From Agapanthus africanus (taxonomy: Eukaryota; Streptophyta; Magnoliopsida; Asparagales; Amaryllidaceae): a stretch of DNA of 64,000 bases. Positions within the stretch are counted from its first letter, which is position 1. Each line of letters opens with the position of its first letter. The DNA lies in the NCBI GenBank assembly GCA_030015575.1, contig JASDDO010000006.1, positions 102,850,045 through 102,914,044 on the forward strand. The letters run 5' to 3'. The position numbers were made by a program, and so were the translations under genes. Below, piece by piece: positions 24,601-37,700 of the stretch. Below the pieces are notes generated by a model that searched no databases, was not told the origin of the DNA, and worked only from the letters and a program-made list of their open reading frames with translations.

Positions 24601-26218
24601 TATCGCCTACGCATGCAAGAATAGTCAAACCAACCCTCGATGTCGATGTACAAACGTCAAACCATCGAGAAAAATCCAATCACACTCATTTGCACATTCA
24701 CGAACACTAATTTTAATATAAACTAGGTTAAAACTCCCAAAAACCTCAATTTTGCTTAAAAAGTCATTTTTCCGAAAATCTAGCAAGCACAATTCGCCGT
24801 TTTTGTACAAAATAGGATGTTTAAATGAATGTAGCAGCCAATATATTTATTAAATATCTTAAATAAGTCGTATAAACAATTTCCGGAATTTAATCTCATT
24901 AAATTCCAAAAATCCTAATATTCTAGTTTACAAAATACCCTTTTTAACAATTTCATAGCAAAAATGCACAAACTACAATTTAGGTTGGATTTCCATGAAC
25001 TAAAGTGTAAAACTACACTTAATAAAGTTAATAATATGATAAAAACCCTAACCATATTTTTAATCTCATATTTCGAATTAAATCAAAAAAACTAGTTTGC
25101 AACAAAAAGCTTAATTTGGACATTTTTCAAGTAACAACTTGTAATTAACAACTAGATTAGTTTTCTACAAAACTAAATATATTAATCCACCTCACTAAAC
25201 CATACACAATCAAACACAACTCATTTCCACAACAAACCCTAACTTAGTAATCAAAACCCTTTCTTTAAATTTCAAAACTTGAAATTTAAAACCCTAATTT
25301 AACACCTAATAGCTAGATTCAAGTAATTTTACAACAAATTAAGCATAAGGTTATGGTTATACCTCACAAGCTTGAGATCAAACTTGCAAAAATCTTAGCC
25401 TCCAACAATGATTTCATGCTCCAAGATCCATGCTTGAATAGCTAAAGAATAATGGGTAAAGCTTGGATTTAGAATTAGCTTTGAATTTTTGAGAAAAAGG
25501 GTGGATTTTTGATAGAAATTTTGGGGATTTTGATGGAAAAATGAGATGAAGTATTTGGGGCTATTTTGGTTCAGGTTTTGGCCAAAAATCTTGGGGGATT
25601 GGGTGAGGGAGGAGAGAGAGTGAGGTGGGGAAAGTTAGTTCAAGTCAAAGTCAACTCAAATTATACCATTTTCTATTCTTTTTTATTTTCTTTTCTTTCA
25701 TTTCTTTTCTTTAAAATCCAAGTGGGGACAAAAGAGGGGGCTGCTGAATTCTTCAAGGGGATAAGTGAATGTGGGTGTGTGGGTGTGGGTACGGGTGCGG
25801 GGTGATGAAAAATGATAAATACAATACCCCAAACATCCATTTACGCTAAAAAAAGCCTTTTTTCTTCAATAATTTCTAAAGCGTTTTGGCAAATGATTTC
25901 GTTCCAAAAACCACATGATAAAATTTTATTTAATGTTTTATGATGCACATAATTTGTTTCAACTCATTCCAATCTGTAATTTTCCCTAATTAAATGTATT
26001 AGTGACGGCTTAAAATAATAATAAAATAATATTTTTTTCAGAAAATTTGAAATTTCACCAGCGGCTCAATAAACACCAAATAATAGCAATTACTTAGCTA
26101 GAATGGGTATATTTAATTTTTATAATAAGATATTTGTATTTTGACTTTTTACAGAAAACCCCATTATTTTACCGATTTTTTTTCGAAATTTCACCGAAAC
26201 GATTTTCAAAATGTTACA
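21645..26218 (-). repeat. F left LTR (3' LTR in sense)
   Basis: This 4,574-bp LTR is AT-rich and non-coding, with TG...CA ends. It contains a block shared with G's LTR at 22072-22120 and a donor-like block at 24410-24436. Small open frames are not kept between the two LTR copies. Confidence 0.92.
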
Positions 26219-26236
26219 ATCTTCCCCCTTAAAGAA
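26219..26236 (-). other. F polypurine tract
   Basis: The complement is a purine run (TTAAGGGGGAAGAT) beside the LTR. It closely matches G's TTAAGGGGGGAAGA at 47081. Confidence 0.85.
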
Positions 26237-29036
26237 ATTCGGTCCCCAAATTTAAATTCAAACTCCCCCAAATACTAAAACATCTAAGAAAAACCATCAA
26301 GTCGTCGGGGCTCCGAAATTGTAACTACATAAAACAAATCGTAGCGCAGCGCATGCGCTTGAAAAATGAGCATATAACTCAAATCAAAACTCCGTCAAGC
26401 ATCCCGCAATCATCGGAGTCATGGAGAAGACATCAATGCCAAATCCAAATCAAAACCAATATGATATAACTCGAAACTATAAATGTAAATATCGAATCTA
26501 TATCTGTAAGTATCTGAAGGAAATGCATGCCAAATCTCTTTAAGTCGCTGTGCAACGCGTATAACACTGCACAGTGGTGGACGTACCATAAGAAAATAAC
26601 TATATACATATATACCTTTGTTTGAAATGTACGTTCCGCCGTTTTGGAAACAATTTAGAAGGGTCTCCTTGTTTTAAACATTTCGTGTCATATCAGACAC
26701 GTAGGTAAATACTGAGGCTATAGCTCGCTTTTTGGAAATCCCTTCAATAACTATCAATGCATGCAAAATGTATTCAGGTACTGTCCTCTGACTAGTCCTG
26801 CTCAGTACGGAAACACATAGCAATATCATAAAAACGTACTGCTCTATAAGAAATCAATCCCAAAATATGCACATGAATACTACGTGCGTCTGGTGCGCAC
26901 GGAAATCAAAATCCATGAATGTGCCATACATGCGCACAGAAACAACATCTAAGTGCATCAGGTGTGCACGAAACATCTGTCGTAGGCAACATGTGTGCCT
27001 GACAGCAAAATCAGGTGCATCTGACATGCACGAAAAATCTCGAATTAGTGCATCTGGTGTGCACCAAATCGCATCTCGTAACAGGTGCCCAACAGGCGCT
27101 AAAAATCCAATCCGGTGCATAAAATGCACAAAACAAATGTCGAGCATCACCCTCGAAATCGAAATCCAGTGTATCCAAGTGCACAAAATACATGTCACTG
27201 TACTGCCAGCATATATAAACTATACAGAGTGCAGGAACCAAATCGCGTGCGTGCATACGCACAAAATCAACTCAACTGTTTAAAACCGTAAAATCACAAC
27301 ATGTGAAACTAAAGCACGAAAATGATATCAAGTGCAACACTGTGCAAAGATCGTAAATCCTCAATCATCAAAATCAAATCATACGAATAAATCACCCAAA
27401 ACATCGAAATCAATAATGGCGGAACAGTACCGCTCAAGTGCATCCTCTAAGAATCTCGGGCCAACTGTCGCGGTCACTAGTGGGACGTCTCGTTGATGAT
27501 CATGAACTCTGGCCTGCTGGTGTGAGTAACATGACCACTCCTGGGTCCAAGTCTTCTCCGTGGATTACCAATCTCACAATCCATCAGCTCATCGGCCCTG
27601 TCAAGGCAGCATATCACTGGCGTCGGCCTCTGGCTCTCTGAATGCACGTGACACATCTGATCCTGGGTGCAAGTATCATCGCAGCAGTATCCTGGAAGGA
27701 ATCATGCTCACGGTCTATTCCATGTCTCGTCTCTGCCAACTGTCCGGAAGTCATTATCCTTTCCTATATCTGCATCTTGCTCTGGAACAACTGCATACTC
27801 ATCGCGACTCCTTCTGGAAGGTAAGTCCAAGTACCATGCCTCGTCATGCGCATCGCCTCTCTGATGTCGGCGGAGTGGAACGTCATCTCATCTAGATCTG
27901 GTGCGAACCTCTTATTCCACTTTTCTCTAATGTCGTCTGCTTTGGACTCGTCTCGTCGCGGCTGCATGGACAGAGCTCCAACGGCTATCCTCGTATCTGG
28001 AGTCTCCCAAGAATGCATCTCACCACCTAGCATCCGAATTAAGTCGAGCCATCTAATCGATTCGTCAAAACCTCATAATTCCCCAAGAGCTCAACATCTT
28101 GGGTACAGTTTAATAGTATTGAGTACATACCACAGCATCGGTGGTCCAGCCGCAGAAGGGCAAACCCAAGCCTCACTAATGGCGCCGCAGAACTGCCGCA
28201 AACCCTAAGGTTCAAAGGCTTTCACACGGTCATTAAGTCGAGTTTGGGTTTCATTCTTCTAGAGGGACCATAGAATTGCCTGCATGTCTTTCCCACTATC
28301 TTAAACTTGGAATAATAGGTTTCTGACATTCGATCGTCTCTGTCGACTCCCAACGTCTCCACGTGAAGTCGTCTCTAGCTGGAATCCATCTATCTGATGA
28401 CCTCGCTTCGGGTTAGGCGAACGATCCACATGTCCTAGTCATTCATCCACGATGACTAGCGACCTTCTATCATCTCTTAGTACAACTCGTTCTGCACTAA
28501 CTCCAGCATCTGGGGCAATACCTCGTCGTTCGCAGCAATAACTGGCTCGCTCGTCTGCACGCCGAATAGTGCCTCGATCATCATGAATAAGCAACACACC
28601 AACGGTCATCAAGATCTGGCTGGCCTCTATCGTTATCTCAATCCTCTAATGTCGATCAGCACATCCGAGTAACCTCATAAAGGCGATCCGCCAAACGCTC
28701 GTGGCGCGGAAACACAGTCAAAAGACACCTCTCAATAATCGGGTGTCGCCGGAATCATGCCCTGGTCAGTCCTCATTCGTGGCGAGCTCGTGCTGACCGC
28801 AACTCTAGCCGTAGCTCTCCCTTCCCGTAATCGTGGCAGCAAAACCAAACTGGTACCGATGAGGCTAGATCAGGAAGGAATATAATACTGAACAAGGAAA
28901 TGTACATCCTAAGGCTTCTTAAGTGGAGTGGCGTGTCGTAAATATGCCGCGGAACATACCAACGGTACGTCACTATACTTTAGTCACATATTCCATCAAC
29001 CAAGGGTCATCCTACGCTCCGAAGGTAAAACCTAAC
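26237..29036 (-). other. F interior, no recognisable protein
   Basis: About 2.8 kb contains no family I recognise. On the minus strand one 89-codon frame (28033-27764) and short stretches upstream could be an eroded gag, but no capsid or zinc-knuckle motif is clear. The third of the interior nearest the polypurine tract holds the tandem array described at 26870-27265. The element would need all enzymes from another element. Confidence 0.6.
26870..27265 (-). repeat. Degenerate tandem array of GTGCA..TGCAC palindromes in F
   Basis: About eleven units of roughly 30-40 bp have consensus GTGCATC-N3-GTGTGCACGAAA. Each unit is an inverted repeat GTGCA...TGCAC. Clear units start near 26953, 27013, 27049 and 27115. 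The units are diverged from each other, so the array predates this insertion. Confidence 0.7.
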
Positions 29037-29048
29037 GCTCTGATACCA
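29037..29048 (-). other. F primer binding site (tRNA-iMet)
   Basis: The sense strand reads TGGTATCAGAGC, separated from the right LTR by a few bases. Confidence 0.88.
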
Positions 29049-29052
29049 ACTT

Positions 29053-32000
29053 TGTCACGACCCGAAAGTACGGAACATGACCGGCACTTAGACTACGAAC
29101 GTCTCAAGGAGTACGTATGCTAAGTAAGCCTAAACCCAGAAATCCAAACCAAGAGAAGTAGTAGAGAATAGGAAGAACCATATCAAATCAACCTGTATGC
29201 AACTTAATATACAACGCCTAAAGGCGAGGATCACAACAGAAATGGAACTCAACCAGCAAGAAACTCAAGAAATATAACATGCTACTCTATGGTCGAAAGA
29301 GTAACATTACTGGTCTCTATCTCAAAAAAATACAAGTTTGGTTGATGGAACTTCTAGATACAACTGAAATATAATATACAAGGTATAATGATGGGTAAGA
29401 TACAATAAACCCACCTACTAGCAAGTCACCCGAAAAGAAACCGTGCCCGCAAAGCCGTAATGAAATCCGTACGGCAACACCTGCAAGAAACTGGGGCACA
29501 ACGGGGGTGAGTTTCCAACTCGTGTGTAGAAAAAGATCTACGAACAGAAAATCGCATGAATAACGCAACCTAGGTCAATGATCATAATATATCCTCAAAT
29601 ATATGAATAACATGCAGCCTATAACAATTGCTAGGGTAATATCTAACCCGAGTGTGATCTCATGTGCCCGTGTCAGTTCCTCAGGTAGCAATATATCATA
29701 TGAATGAGGTATGAATGCATGAAAACAGAATACATGTAAATGAAGAAACTGTTTTCATAAAGTAGTGAGATTTCCTTTGTATTTTTAAAATGAGGTATCA
29801 TAAATGAAATCAGCATCAACAGTGTCTAGCATCGACACAAAACATAAATCTCAATGTCTCAAAACCTCAGGCTCCGGCCATCTGGACTGGCCTGTATCAT
29901 CAAATCTCAGTACCTCAATATCTCGAAATCTCAATGTCTCAATCTCAATATCTAGGGTGCCGTCAGTGCAGACCGGCCCCTACCATCCATCTCAAGACCA
30001 CGACGGTATCCTCCGGATATCCGACGCGTCGGGTAAAATCACCGGTAGGTAGTCTCCCCCTGCCAGGCTCATCGTCATCACCACGAGCTTCTTGCCCCGG
30101 GTACCTTACCGGGTCCACCATGTACCCGAAACGGTTCATCCAACTCCTCGAATCGGGTCTCCAAATCTATCAGCAAACTCATGGTGGACGACTCATACAA
30201 CATGGGAAAAACCGCGCTTTTTATTTAAAAAGAGAAAGAAGAAGTTTGTATATGTTTTGCGGTTTTCCCCAAATCCAGAAAATCTCATGGAAATCCAAAT
30301 CCAAAACCTCAATAGCACGTAAAAAGTGAATATATGCATGAGAATCCATGAATGCGGCATAACAATGAATAACAGTATGCATGAGGTAGCAGGTAATAAC
30401 TATAATGTCTAAACTAACATATAAGGCAAGTACACTAATATCATGTCTAAACTATTAGCTAACAGGCTATGTCAAGCAATAATATTTTCTAAGGTGTACG
30501 TGACATGGCAATTACCGATGAAGATGTGTGTGAGCCGGCAAGTAAGTGTACGTGGTACATACGCATCATCGGTAATGGTGCTGGTGTCCTAACCACAAGA
30601 TATCAACAGTAGAATATGAAGCATAATATAAGCATGTGATGCGGAGCAAACAACAATAATAAGCGGGAGCTGAATACTAGACGCAACGATAATTAATCTG
30701 TTTTAACCTAATATAAGTCCTACAATGGTGCCTTTTGAAATAACACGAATCGTGGGGTTTTGAAAATAGGGGCTACGGCATTTTTAAGAAAAGATACGTT
30801 TTTGAAATATCCGTAGGATCCCTTAGGCTGTCTTTAGAAATACGCACGATTCGTAAGCTTTGAAATAGGTAGGAACCGAATCTAATCTAACAACTAACTA
30901 AACTAAAGGGCTACGCTATAAGCTAGACTACAGGTAAGGAAACCGCCTAACATCTGAGTCGATACATATACATACCTGTATATATATTAGTCGGTGATCC
31001 CGCCTCAATAATATCATATCCGATACCATATCTATAATCAGACATCCCAAGTCAAGAGTGCGGATCGATCATCAAGATATAGCTCGTACGTAAATCCGTC
31101 GTACGGCATCCCCAAATCTGGGTACGGGTCAATATCATATTCCTCACACTATTCCTCTGGTATCCTCTTTATCCAAGATCATAGTCTAGGGTACTGACCT
31201 ATGTCTAGTACAATACTAATATCCTCAATATACTCATGATCTGACTACTGATCGACAATCTCGTACAAACCGATATCGTCAGCACATGTCATCATCAAAG
31301 GGTATACATCGCCCGATACGGCCTAATATCAATATCCTAGCATATTATGCCTCATATCACGATCACATGTCGACCATTTATTTATAACACTATTCACCCG
31401 TATCGCCGCCGCAAGTTCCGCTATAACACCAGGACGTACCTTAAGTACGAATCCTGCTATATCACCGAGATCACAACCACAAACAAATCTAATCGACTCA
31501 GCTCAATCCTAAGTATCCTCCTCAAATCCGTATGTGAACACATAGTCCCATACCCATGTGAACATATAAATATATTCCCATACACGCACATATGAAATAA
31601 AGAATGTATGCAAGTATGTATATGTGTGTATGTGTAAGTGTAGTGCACCCACTACCTAATGTTTCGTAACCATGCACCAATCCAACACCAATATCCATCT
31701 AAAATCATCAATAATAAATTCCTAACAACATATCATAAATTGTTGGTGTGTATACGCATCCGTATACATCACCACGGACTGCGGGGGTGCTATACGCCAT
31801 CCACCCGACTTCTCCCCGTAGATATAAATCTACTCACCTGGTCCTCGCTAGCCGGTACCGACGTCGCCACGCGCTTGCTTGTCGTCTCGAAGTCCACATG
31901 GGGTTACCTACATATCATAACGCACCATATCGCATTAAAACTAAATTCAAAATCGAAACGGCATACGAAAATCAAATCGGCACGCGTATCACGCATAGGT

Positions 32001-33630
32001 CCAAACCTATCGCCTACGCATGCAAGAATAGTCAAACCAACCCTCGATGTCGATGTACAAACGTCAAACCATCGAGAAAAATCCAATCACACTCATTTGC
32101 ACATTCACGAACACTAATTTTAATATAAACTAGGTTAAAACTCCCAAAAACCTCAATTTTGCTTAAAAAGTCATTTTTCCGAAAATCTAGCAAGCACAAT
32201 TCGCCGTTTTTGTACAAAACGGGATGTTTAAATGAATGTAGCGGCCAATATATTTATTAAATATCTTAAATAAGTCGTATAAACAATTTCCGGAATTTAA
32301 TCTCATTAAATTCCAAAAATCCTAATATTCTAGTTTACAAAATACCCTTTTTAACAATTTCATAGCAAAAATGCACAAACTACAATTTAGGTCGGATTTC
32401 CATGAACTAAAGTGTTAAAATACACTTAATAAAGTTAATAATATGATAAAAAAAAACCCTAACCATATTTTTAATCTCATATTTCGAATTAAATCAAAAA
32501 AACTAGTTTGCAACAAAAAGCTTAATTTGGACATTTTTCAAGTAACAACTTGTAATTAACAACTAGATTAGTTTTCTACAAAACTAAATATATTAATCCA
32601 CCTCACTAAACCATACACAATCAAACACAACTCATTTCCATAACAAACCCTAACTTAGTAATCAAAACCCTTTCTTTACATTTCAAAACTTGAAATTTAA
32701 AACCCTAATTTAACACCTAATAGCTAGATTCAAGTAATTTAACAACAAATTAAGCATAAGGTTATGGTTATACCTCACAAGCTTGAGATCAAACTTGCAA
32801 AAATCTTAGCCTCCAACAATGATTTCATGCTCCAAGATCCATGCTTGAATAGCTAAAGAATAATGGGTAAAGCTTGGATTTAGAATTAGCTTTGAATTTT
32901 TGAGAAAAAGGGTGGATTTTTGATAGAAATTTTGGGGATTTTGATGGAAAAATGAGATGAAGTATTTGGGGCTGTTTTGGTTCTGGTTTTGGCCAGAAAT
33001 CTTGGGGGATTGGGTGAGGGAGCAGAGAGAGTGAGGTGGGGAAAGTTAGTTCAAGTCAAAGTCAACTCAAATTATACCATTTTCTACTCTTTTTTCTTTT
33101 CTTTTCTTTCATTTCTTTTCTTTAAAATCCAAGTGGGGACAAAAGAGGGGGCTGCTGAATTCTTCAAGGGGATAAGTGAATGGGGGTGTGTGGGTGTGGG
33201 TACGGGTGTGGGGTGATGAAAAATGATAAATACAATACCCCTAATATCCATTTACGCTAAAAAAAAGCCTTTTTTCTTCAATAATTTCTAAACCGTTTTG
33301 GCAAATGATTTCGTTCCAAAAACCACATGATAAAATTTTATTTAATGTTTTATGATGCACAAAATTTGTTTCAACTCATTCCAATCTGTAATTTTCCCTA
33401 ATTAAATGTATTAGTGACGGCTTAAAATAATAATAAAATAATATTTTTTTCAGAAAATTTGAAATTTCACCAGCGGCTCAATAAACACCAAATAATAGAA
33501 ATTACATAGCTAGAATGTCTATATTTAATTTTTATAATAAGATATTTGTATTTTGACTTTTTACAGAAAACCCCCTTATTTTACCGATTTTTTTTCGAAA
33601 TTTCACCGAAACGATTTTCAAAACGTTACA
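29053..33630 (-). repeat. F right LTR (5' LTR in sense)
   Basis: This 4,578-bp partner of 21645-26218 is about 2% diverged by eye. It is followed by TCTGG. Confidence 0.92.
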
Positions 33631-33635
33631 TCTGG
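33631..33635. repeat. Right target-site duplication of element F (TCTGG)
   Basis: This is the perfect partner of 21640-21644. Confidence 0.92.
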
Positions 33636-33735
33636 AATGCTTATTATTGCGTCTGACGAATGTACAATATCTATATATGATAGCTATTAGACGTCACTTA
33701 TGTTTTACACCCGGCTAGCCCAGCCCCCGCTCTGT

Positions 33736-33756
33736 CGTTAGTTAAGTAACCTAACG
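33736..33756 (+). other. C leader: CGTTAG/CTAACG hairpin
   Basis: Perfect 6-bp arms enclose the loop TTAAGTAAC. In sense, E has the identical stem and loop; A has the stem with a slightly different loop. Confidence 0.65.
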
Positions 33757-34074
33757 GGTGATGATGGGACCCCGTGGCGAATGCGGATGGCATAAGAGGA
33801 CGTGGTATTTTCGTTGTTTTCTGCAATGATAGGATAAAAGATGGGACGCATTATTATGCAAAGAAAATAAACCAAAGTTGAATTGTTGGAACAAATTTAA
33901 AAGAAACCAATCGGTTATTTTAAAAGATCAGAATTTTTAATTGCGGAGCTTTAACCACTCATTTTAAAAAGTATCAGGTTCCTTCGATTATATCAAGTTC
34001 ACTACGTTCACGGTTTTGCCAAAACCATTCGTAGCCCTCCGTCAATTCATATAGATCGTCAATAGTATTTAAGT

Positions 34075-34285
34075 TGTGTTTGTTGACTAAAGTCAAGGCA
34101 CAGTGTTTGGTAGCTGTTGGATATTTATATGCAGCATAGATAGATGTGTTGGTTTGGGACAGTCGTATTACCTTGTTGACTAAAGTCAAGGGTATGTACG
34201 GGTGGGTTCAAATTAACCTGGACAATGACGGGTAGAACTTGACATGTGACTTATGATTTGTTGACTAAAGTCAAGGTCATAAGAG
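34075..34285 (+). other. C leader: three TTGAC-N4-GTCAA hairpins
   Basis: TTGAC-TAAA-GTCAA lies at 34083-34096, 34176-34189 and 34261-34274 (spacing 93 and 85). The outer stems are TGTG/CACA, TACC/GGTA and CTTATGA/TCATAAG. Each outer stem is separated from the inner stem by a small asymmetric bulge. The loops are identical within the element. Confidence 0.78.
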
Positions 34286-34770
34286 CATGGGGCAAAAATC
34301 CACATCGGGAATTTCTAAAGAAACTGAAATTTGCAGAGAGAGCATAGCATTTTGGAGTTTGATGAATGTTGGTAGGATTCCTTCAACATTATCATACTAT
34401 GATATTTTGGATCCTGATCCTACTGTGAGTACATACTACTTATCAGGAGATTCGTCACTTAACGATCAATGCTATAAACCAAGTAGATGCCAAGAAAGGT
34501 GTCAGCGGGGTTACGCCCCCAGAGAAAAGAGGTTATTTAATTAAGGAACTTCGCGAAAGCGTTGGAAAACCTCCCTTGAAGTATCGACACTAGCCTGGCT
34601 GAACGGTTAAGCAAGTATTGTACGGTAAGAATTGTCCTGGCTAATTCTTCTTTTATGGTTTGAGGAAGGATTCGAGAAACAGTGGGAGCCATCCTGTTTA
34701 GATAAACTTAAAACCAATCTAAACTTGCAATAGCATCATGCTAAAATATTTTCTTCTCTCTCTCTTAATT

Positions 34771-37700
34771 GCAGCGACCTTGTGACCACACATAGGTTAC
34801 ATCTAGATAACAAATTGACTGAATCTGACTTATATGACTGGCAAAGGTCTGTCCAGATATCCACTGGTTATGACAAGCTGGACCACCCTATTACTACTCA
34901 AGATCCCGCCGTCCCAGGTCCAGTTTCCACGGTCGCGGATATGAATATCCGTCAGACAAGGGAAAAAGATAGAGCGAAAGCTAAGTGCCTCGTGTTAGCT
35001 TCTGTTGATGGTTTATACCAGAAGCAGCACGAGAAGATGGACTTAGTTTCCATCTTTCTCCATAATAAAGGTTTATATGGAGAGCAATCTCATATCACTA
35101 GATATGAAACCTCGAATGAATTAATTCAAGCGAGGTTAGCTGACGGGTCATCTGTCGGGGACAACGTCCTTACAATGACTAGCTGTATTGATGAGCTCCA
35201 GGACCTGGAGACCGCGTTGGGAAACGAGTCAAATACTGACTTGATTCTACAGTCTCTGGCTCCTACCGTGAGGAAACCAGGGATGGAGAAGGAAAGAGAA
35301 AGGTAATAGTTTCGGGACTAGATATAGTAAAAGAGGGACATTCCTATTGTTACGAGAATGAACATTGGCAGAATGATTGCAGGGCTTTAGAAGCCAGTAA
35401 CCAGAATGAGAAACATGTTGTGGCTTCAGCCTCAAGTGTGTTTGTTATTGAGAACTGTATGTCAGTTAACCCTACTTCCTGGGTATTGGATACCGGGTCA
35501 GGAACTCACATCTGTAATTCATTACAGACTCTGACAAACCGTAGGGTTATCGGGATAGGTGATATGACCCTCACGGTTGCTAACGGAATGAGCATGAACG
35601 CTGAATCCATAGGGGAATATCATCTTGGACTGACAACTGGATAGATATTGATTCTGCGTAACTGTTTTTATGTACCAGGTACGACTTGTAATATCATATC
35701 TGTACCCTTACTTTCTAAGGAAGGATATGATTTTGCTTTTACAAGAGATGTGGTTCACATCCACCTAAATCAAGATTTGATTGTGTCAGGTACATTAGAA
35801 AACGGAATATACGTGTTAAATCAAGCTCAGATTTTCAGTGTCCAGAACACACTTAAAAGAAAGTCTCCGGAAACAAATCAGGCTTTCTTATGGCATTGTA
35901 GACTAGGTCACATCAATGAGAGAAGGTTGACTAAGTTACATGGAGAAGGATATTTGAATCCATTCGAATATCAATCTTATGCTACTTGTGAATCTTGTCT
36001 CGTGGGAAAGATGATAAAGACTCCGTTTACTGGACACGGAGTAAGAGCAAGCGAGCTCTTGGGACTCGTACACAGTGACGTGTGCGGTCCAATATCTACA
36101 CATGCGCGAGGTGGTTATTCCTACTTCATTACTTTTACGGATGATTTCTCTAGGTATGGATATATCTTCTTAATGAAGCATAAATCCGAGGCCTTTGAGA
36201 CATTCCAAGAATACAAGAATGAAGTGGAAAACCAAACCGGCAAAAGTATCAAGACACTGAGATCTGATCGAGGTGGTGAATACTTAAGTGCCGAGTTCCT
36301 AGGTTACTTAAAAGAGAATGGAATTCTCTCTCAGCTTACTCCTCCATACACACCACAACATAACGGTGTATCGGAGAGACGGAACCGAACCCTATTGGAT
36401 ATGGTACGTTCCATGATGAGTAACGCTGAGTTGCCGCGATCATTCTGGGGATATGCACTAGAATCAGCTGCATATCTTTTAAACCGAGTTCCAACCAAGA
36501 CTGTGCCTACCACACCATATCAGATGTGGAGTGGGAAGAAACCCTGTCTTAAGTATCTTAAGACATGGGGATGTCCAGCTTTTGTAAAGAGGCAGCATGC
36601 GGACAAGCTCGAGGCACGCTCAGTACAGTGTAAGTTTGTGGGATATCCAAAGAACTCTATGGGATATTGTTTCTATCACGCAGAGGAACAAAAGGTCTTT
36701 GTTTCTCAACATGCCCGCTTCTTGGAAACTGAGTTTTTATAAAATCAGAAGAGTGGGAGCGCAATAGAACTGGAAGAAATTCCAGAACCATAAGCTATTA
36801 CTAAAACCTTGGTAGAATGAGAAGGTTCAGGAGAACAGGACATCCCGACGCCACTCCGCAGGAGTAGTAGGCAATCTCATCCTCCCGAGAGATACTACGG
36901 TTTTCTCTTAGACGGGGATAGAGAGGATTGCACTATTGATTATGATGATCCTACTAGCTTCCAGCAAGCCATTCAAAGCGGTGACTCAGTAAAATGGCTG
37001 GATGCAATGCGGACCGAAATGGAGTCCATGTACAATAACAAAGTATGGACTTTGGACATTGCTTCAGATGGGGTAAAACCCGTAGGATGCAAATGGATCT
37101 TCAAAAAGAAGATTGGTGTAGATAGACAGGTTGAAACCTATAAGGCTAGACTTGTTGCAAAGGGTTTCCGTCAAAGACCTGGTTTGGACTATGACGAAAC
37201 CTTTTCTCCAGTGGCTATGCTTAAATCTATTCGGGTCCTTCTTGCTATTGCTGCCTTCCACGATTATGAAATCTGGCAGATGGACGTAAAGACGGCCTTT
37301 CTAAATGGTAATTTGGAAGAAATCGTCTATATGGATCAGCCAGAAGGATTCATTCAGAGTGGGCGCAGCAGTAAAGTATGCAAGCTGCTTAAGCCCATTT
37401 ATGGACTAAAGCAGGCATCGCGGAGTTGGAACATCTGTTTTGATGATGCTGTCAAAGAATTTGACTTTATCAAAAATCCAGATGAACCATGCATATACAG
37501 TAAGATTGTAGGGAGAGCTGTAGTATTCCTCGTCTTGTACGTGGACGGCATTCTCCTAATAGGAAATGATGTTCCTATGTTACAGTCAGTCAAAAGATTC
37601 TTGTCACATAAATTCTCTATGAAAGACCTAGGTGATGCCACCTACATTCTAGGAATCCGGATCTATCGTGATAGATTAAAGAGGATGTTAGGACTTTCAC

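Larger units (their letters stand above)
21645..33630 (-). mobile_element. Element F: non-autonomous gypsy-type retrotransposon with giant LTRs
   Basis: F is a complete 11,986-bp insertion in C's leader. LTRs of about 4.57 kb make up three quarters of it, leaving only 2.8 kb of interior. The LTRs start TGTCACGACCCG and end ACA. The polypurine tract lies beside the left LTR and the primer site beside the right LTR, so it is minus strand. The interior holds no recognisable protease, RT, RNase H or integrase. The LTR shares blocks with G, so F is probably a non-autonomous relative of Tekay/Del-type gypsy elements. LTR divergence by eye is about 2%. Confidence 0.9.
33636..34770 (+). other. C leader, second part (after F)
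   Basis: C's non-coding leader resumes after F and runs to the gag-like start near 34771. It is similar in blocks to the leaders of A, D and E in reverse orientation. It contains the CGTTAG hairpin and the three-hairpin cluster. It lacks the duplicated two-stem module found in A, D and E. Confidence 0.7.

Noticed and set aside
24333-24721. Overlapping 125-126 codon frames in F's LTR, repeated at 31659-32128
   Set aside because: They recur only because the LTRs are near-identical. Both strands and two frames are open, and no protein family is recognisable.
27764-28033. 89-codon minus-strand frame in F's interior as a host gene exon
   Set aside because: It lies inside an intact retroelement between PBS and PPT. 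It may be an eroded gag, but no motif supports a host gene.
34745-34780. Pyrimidine run followed by CAG just before C's gag, also seen in A, D and E; looked like a conserved 3' splice site
   Set aside because: In D and the others the same bases read in frame as the gag-like start FSSLSL..(V/A)AT, so conservation is explained by coding.
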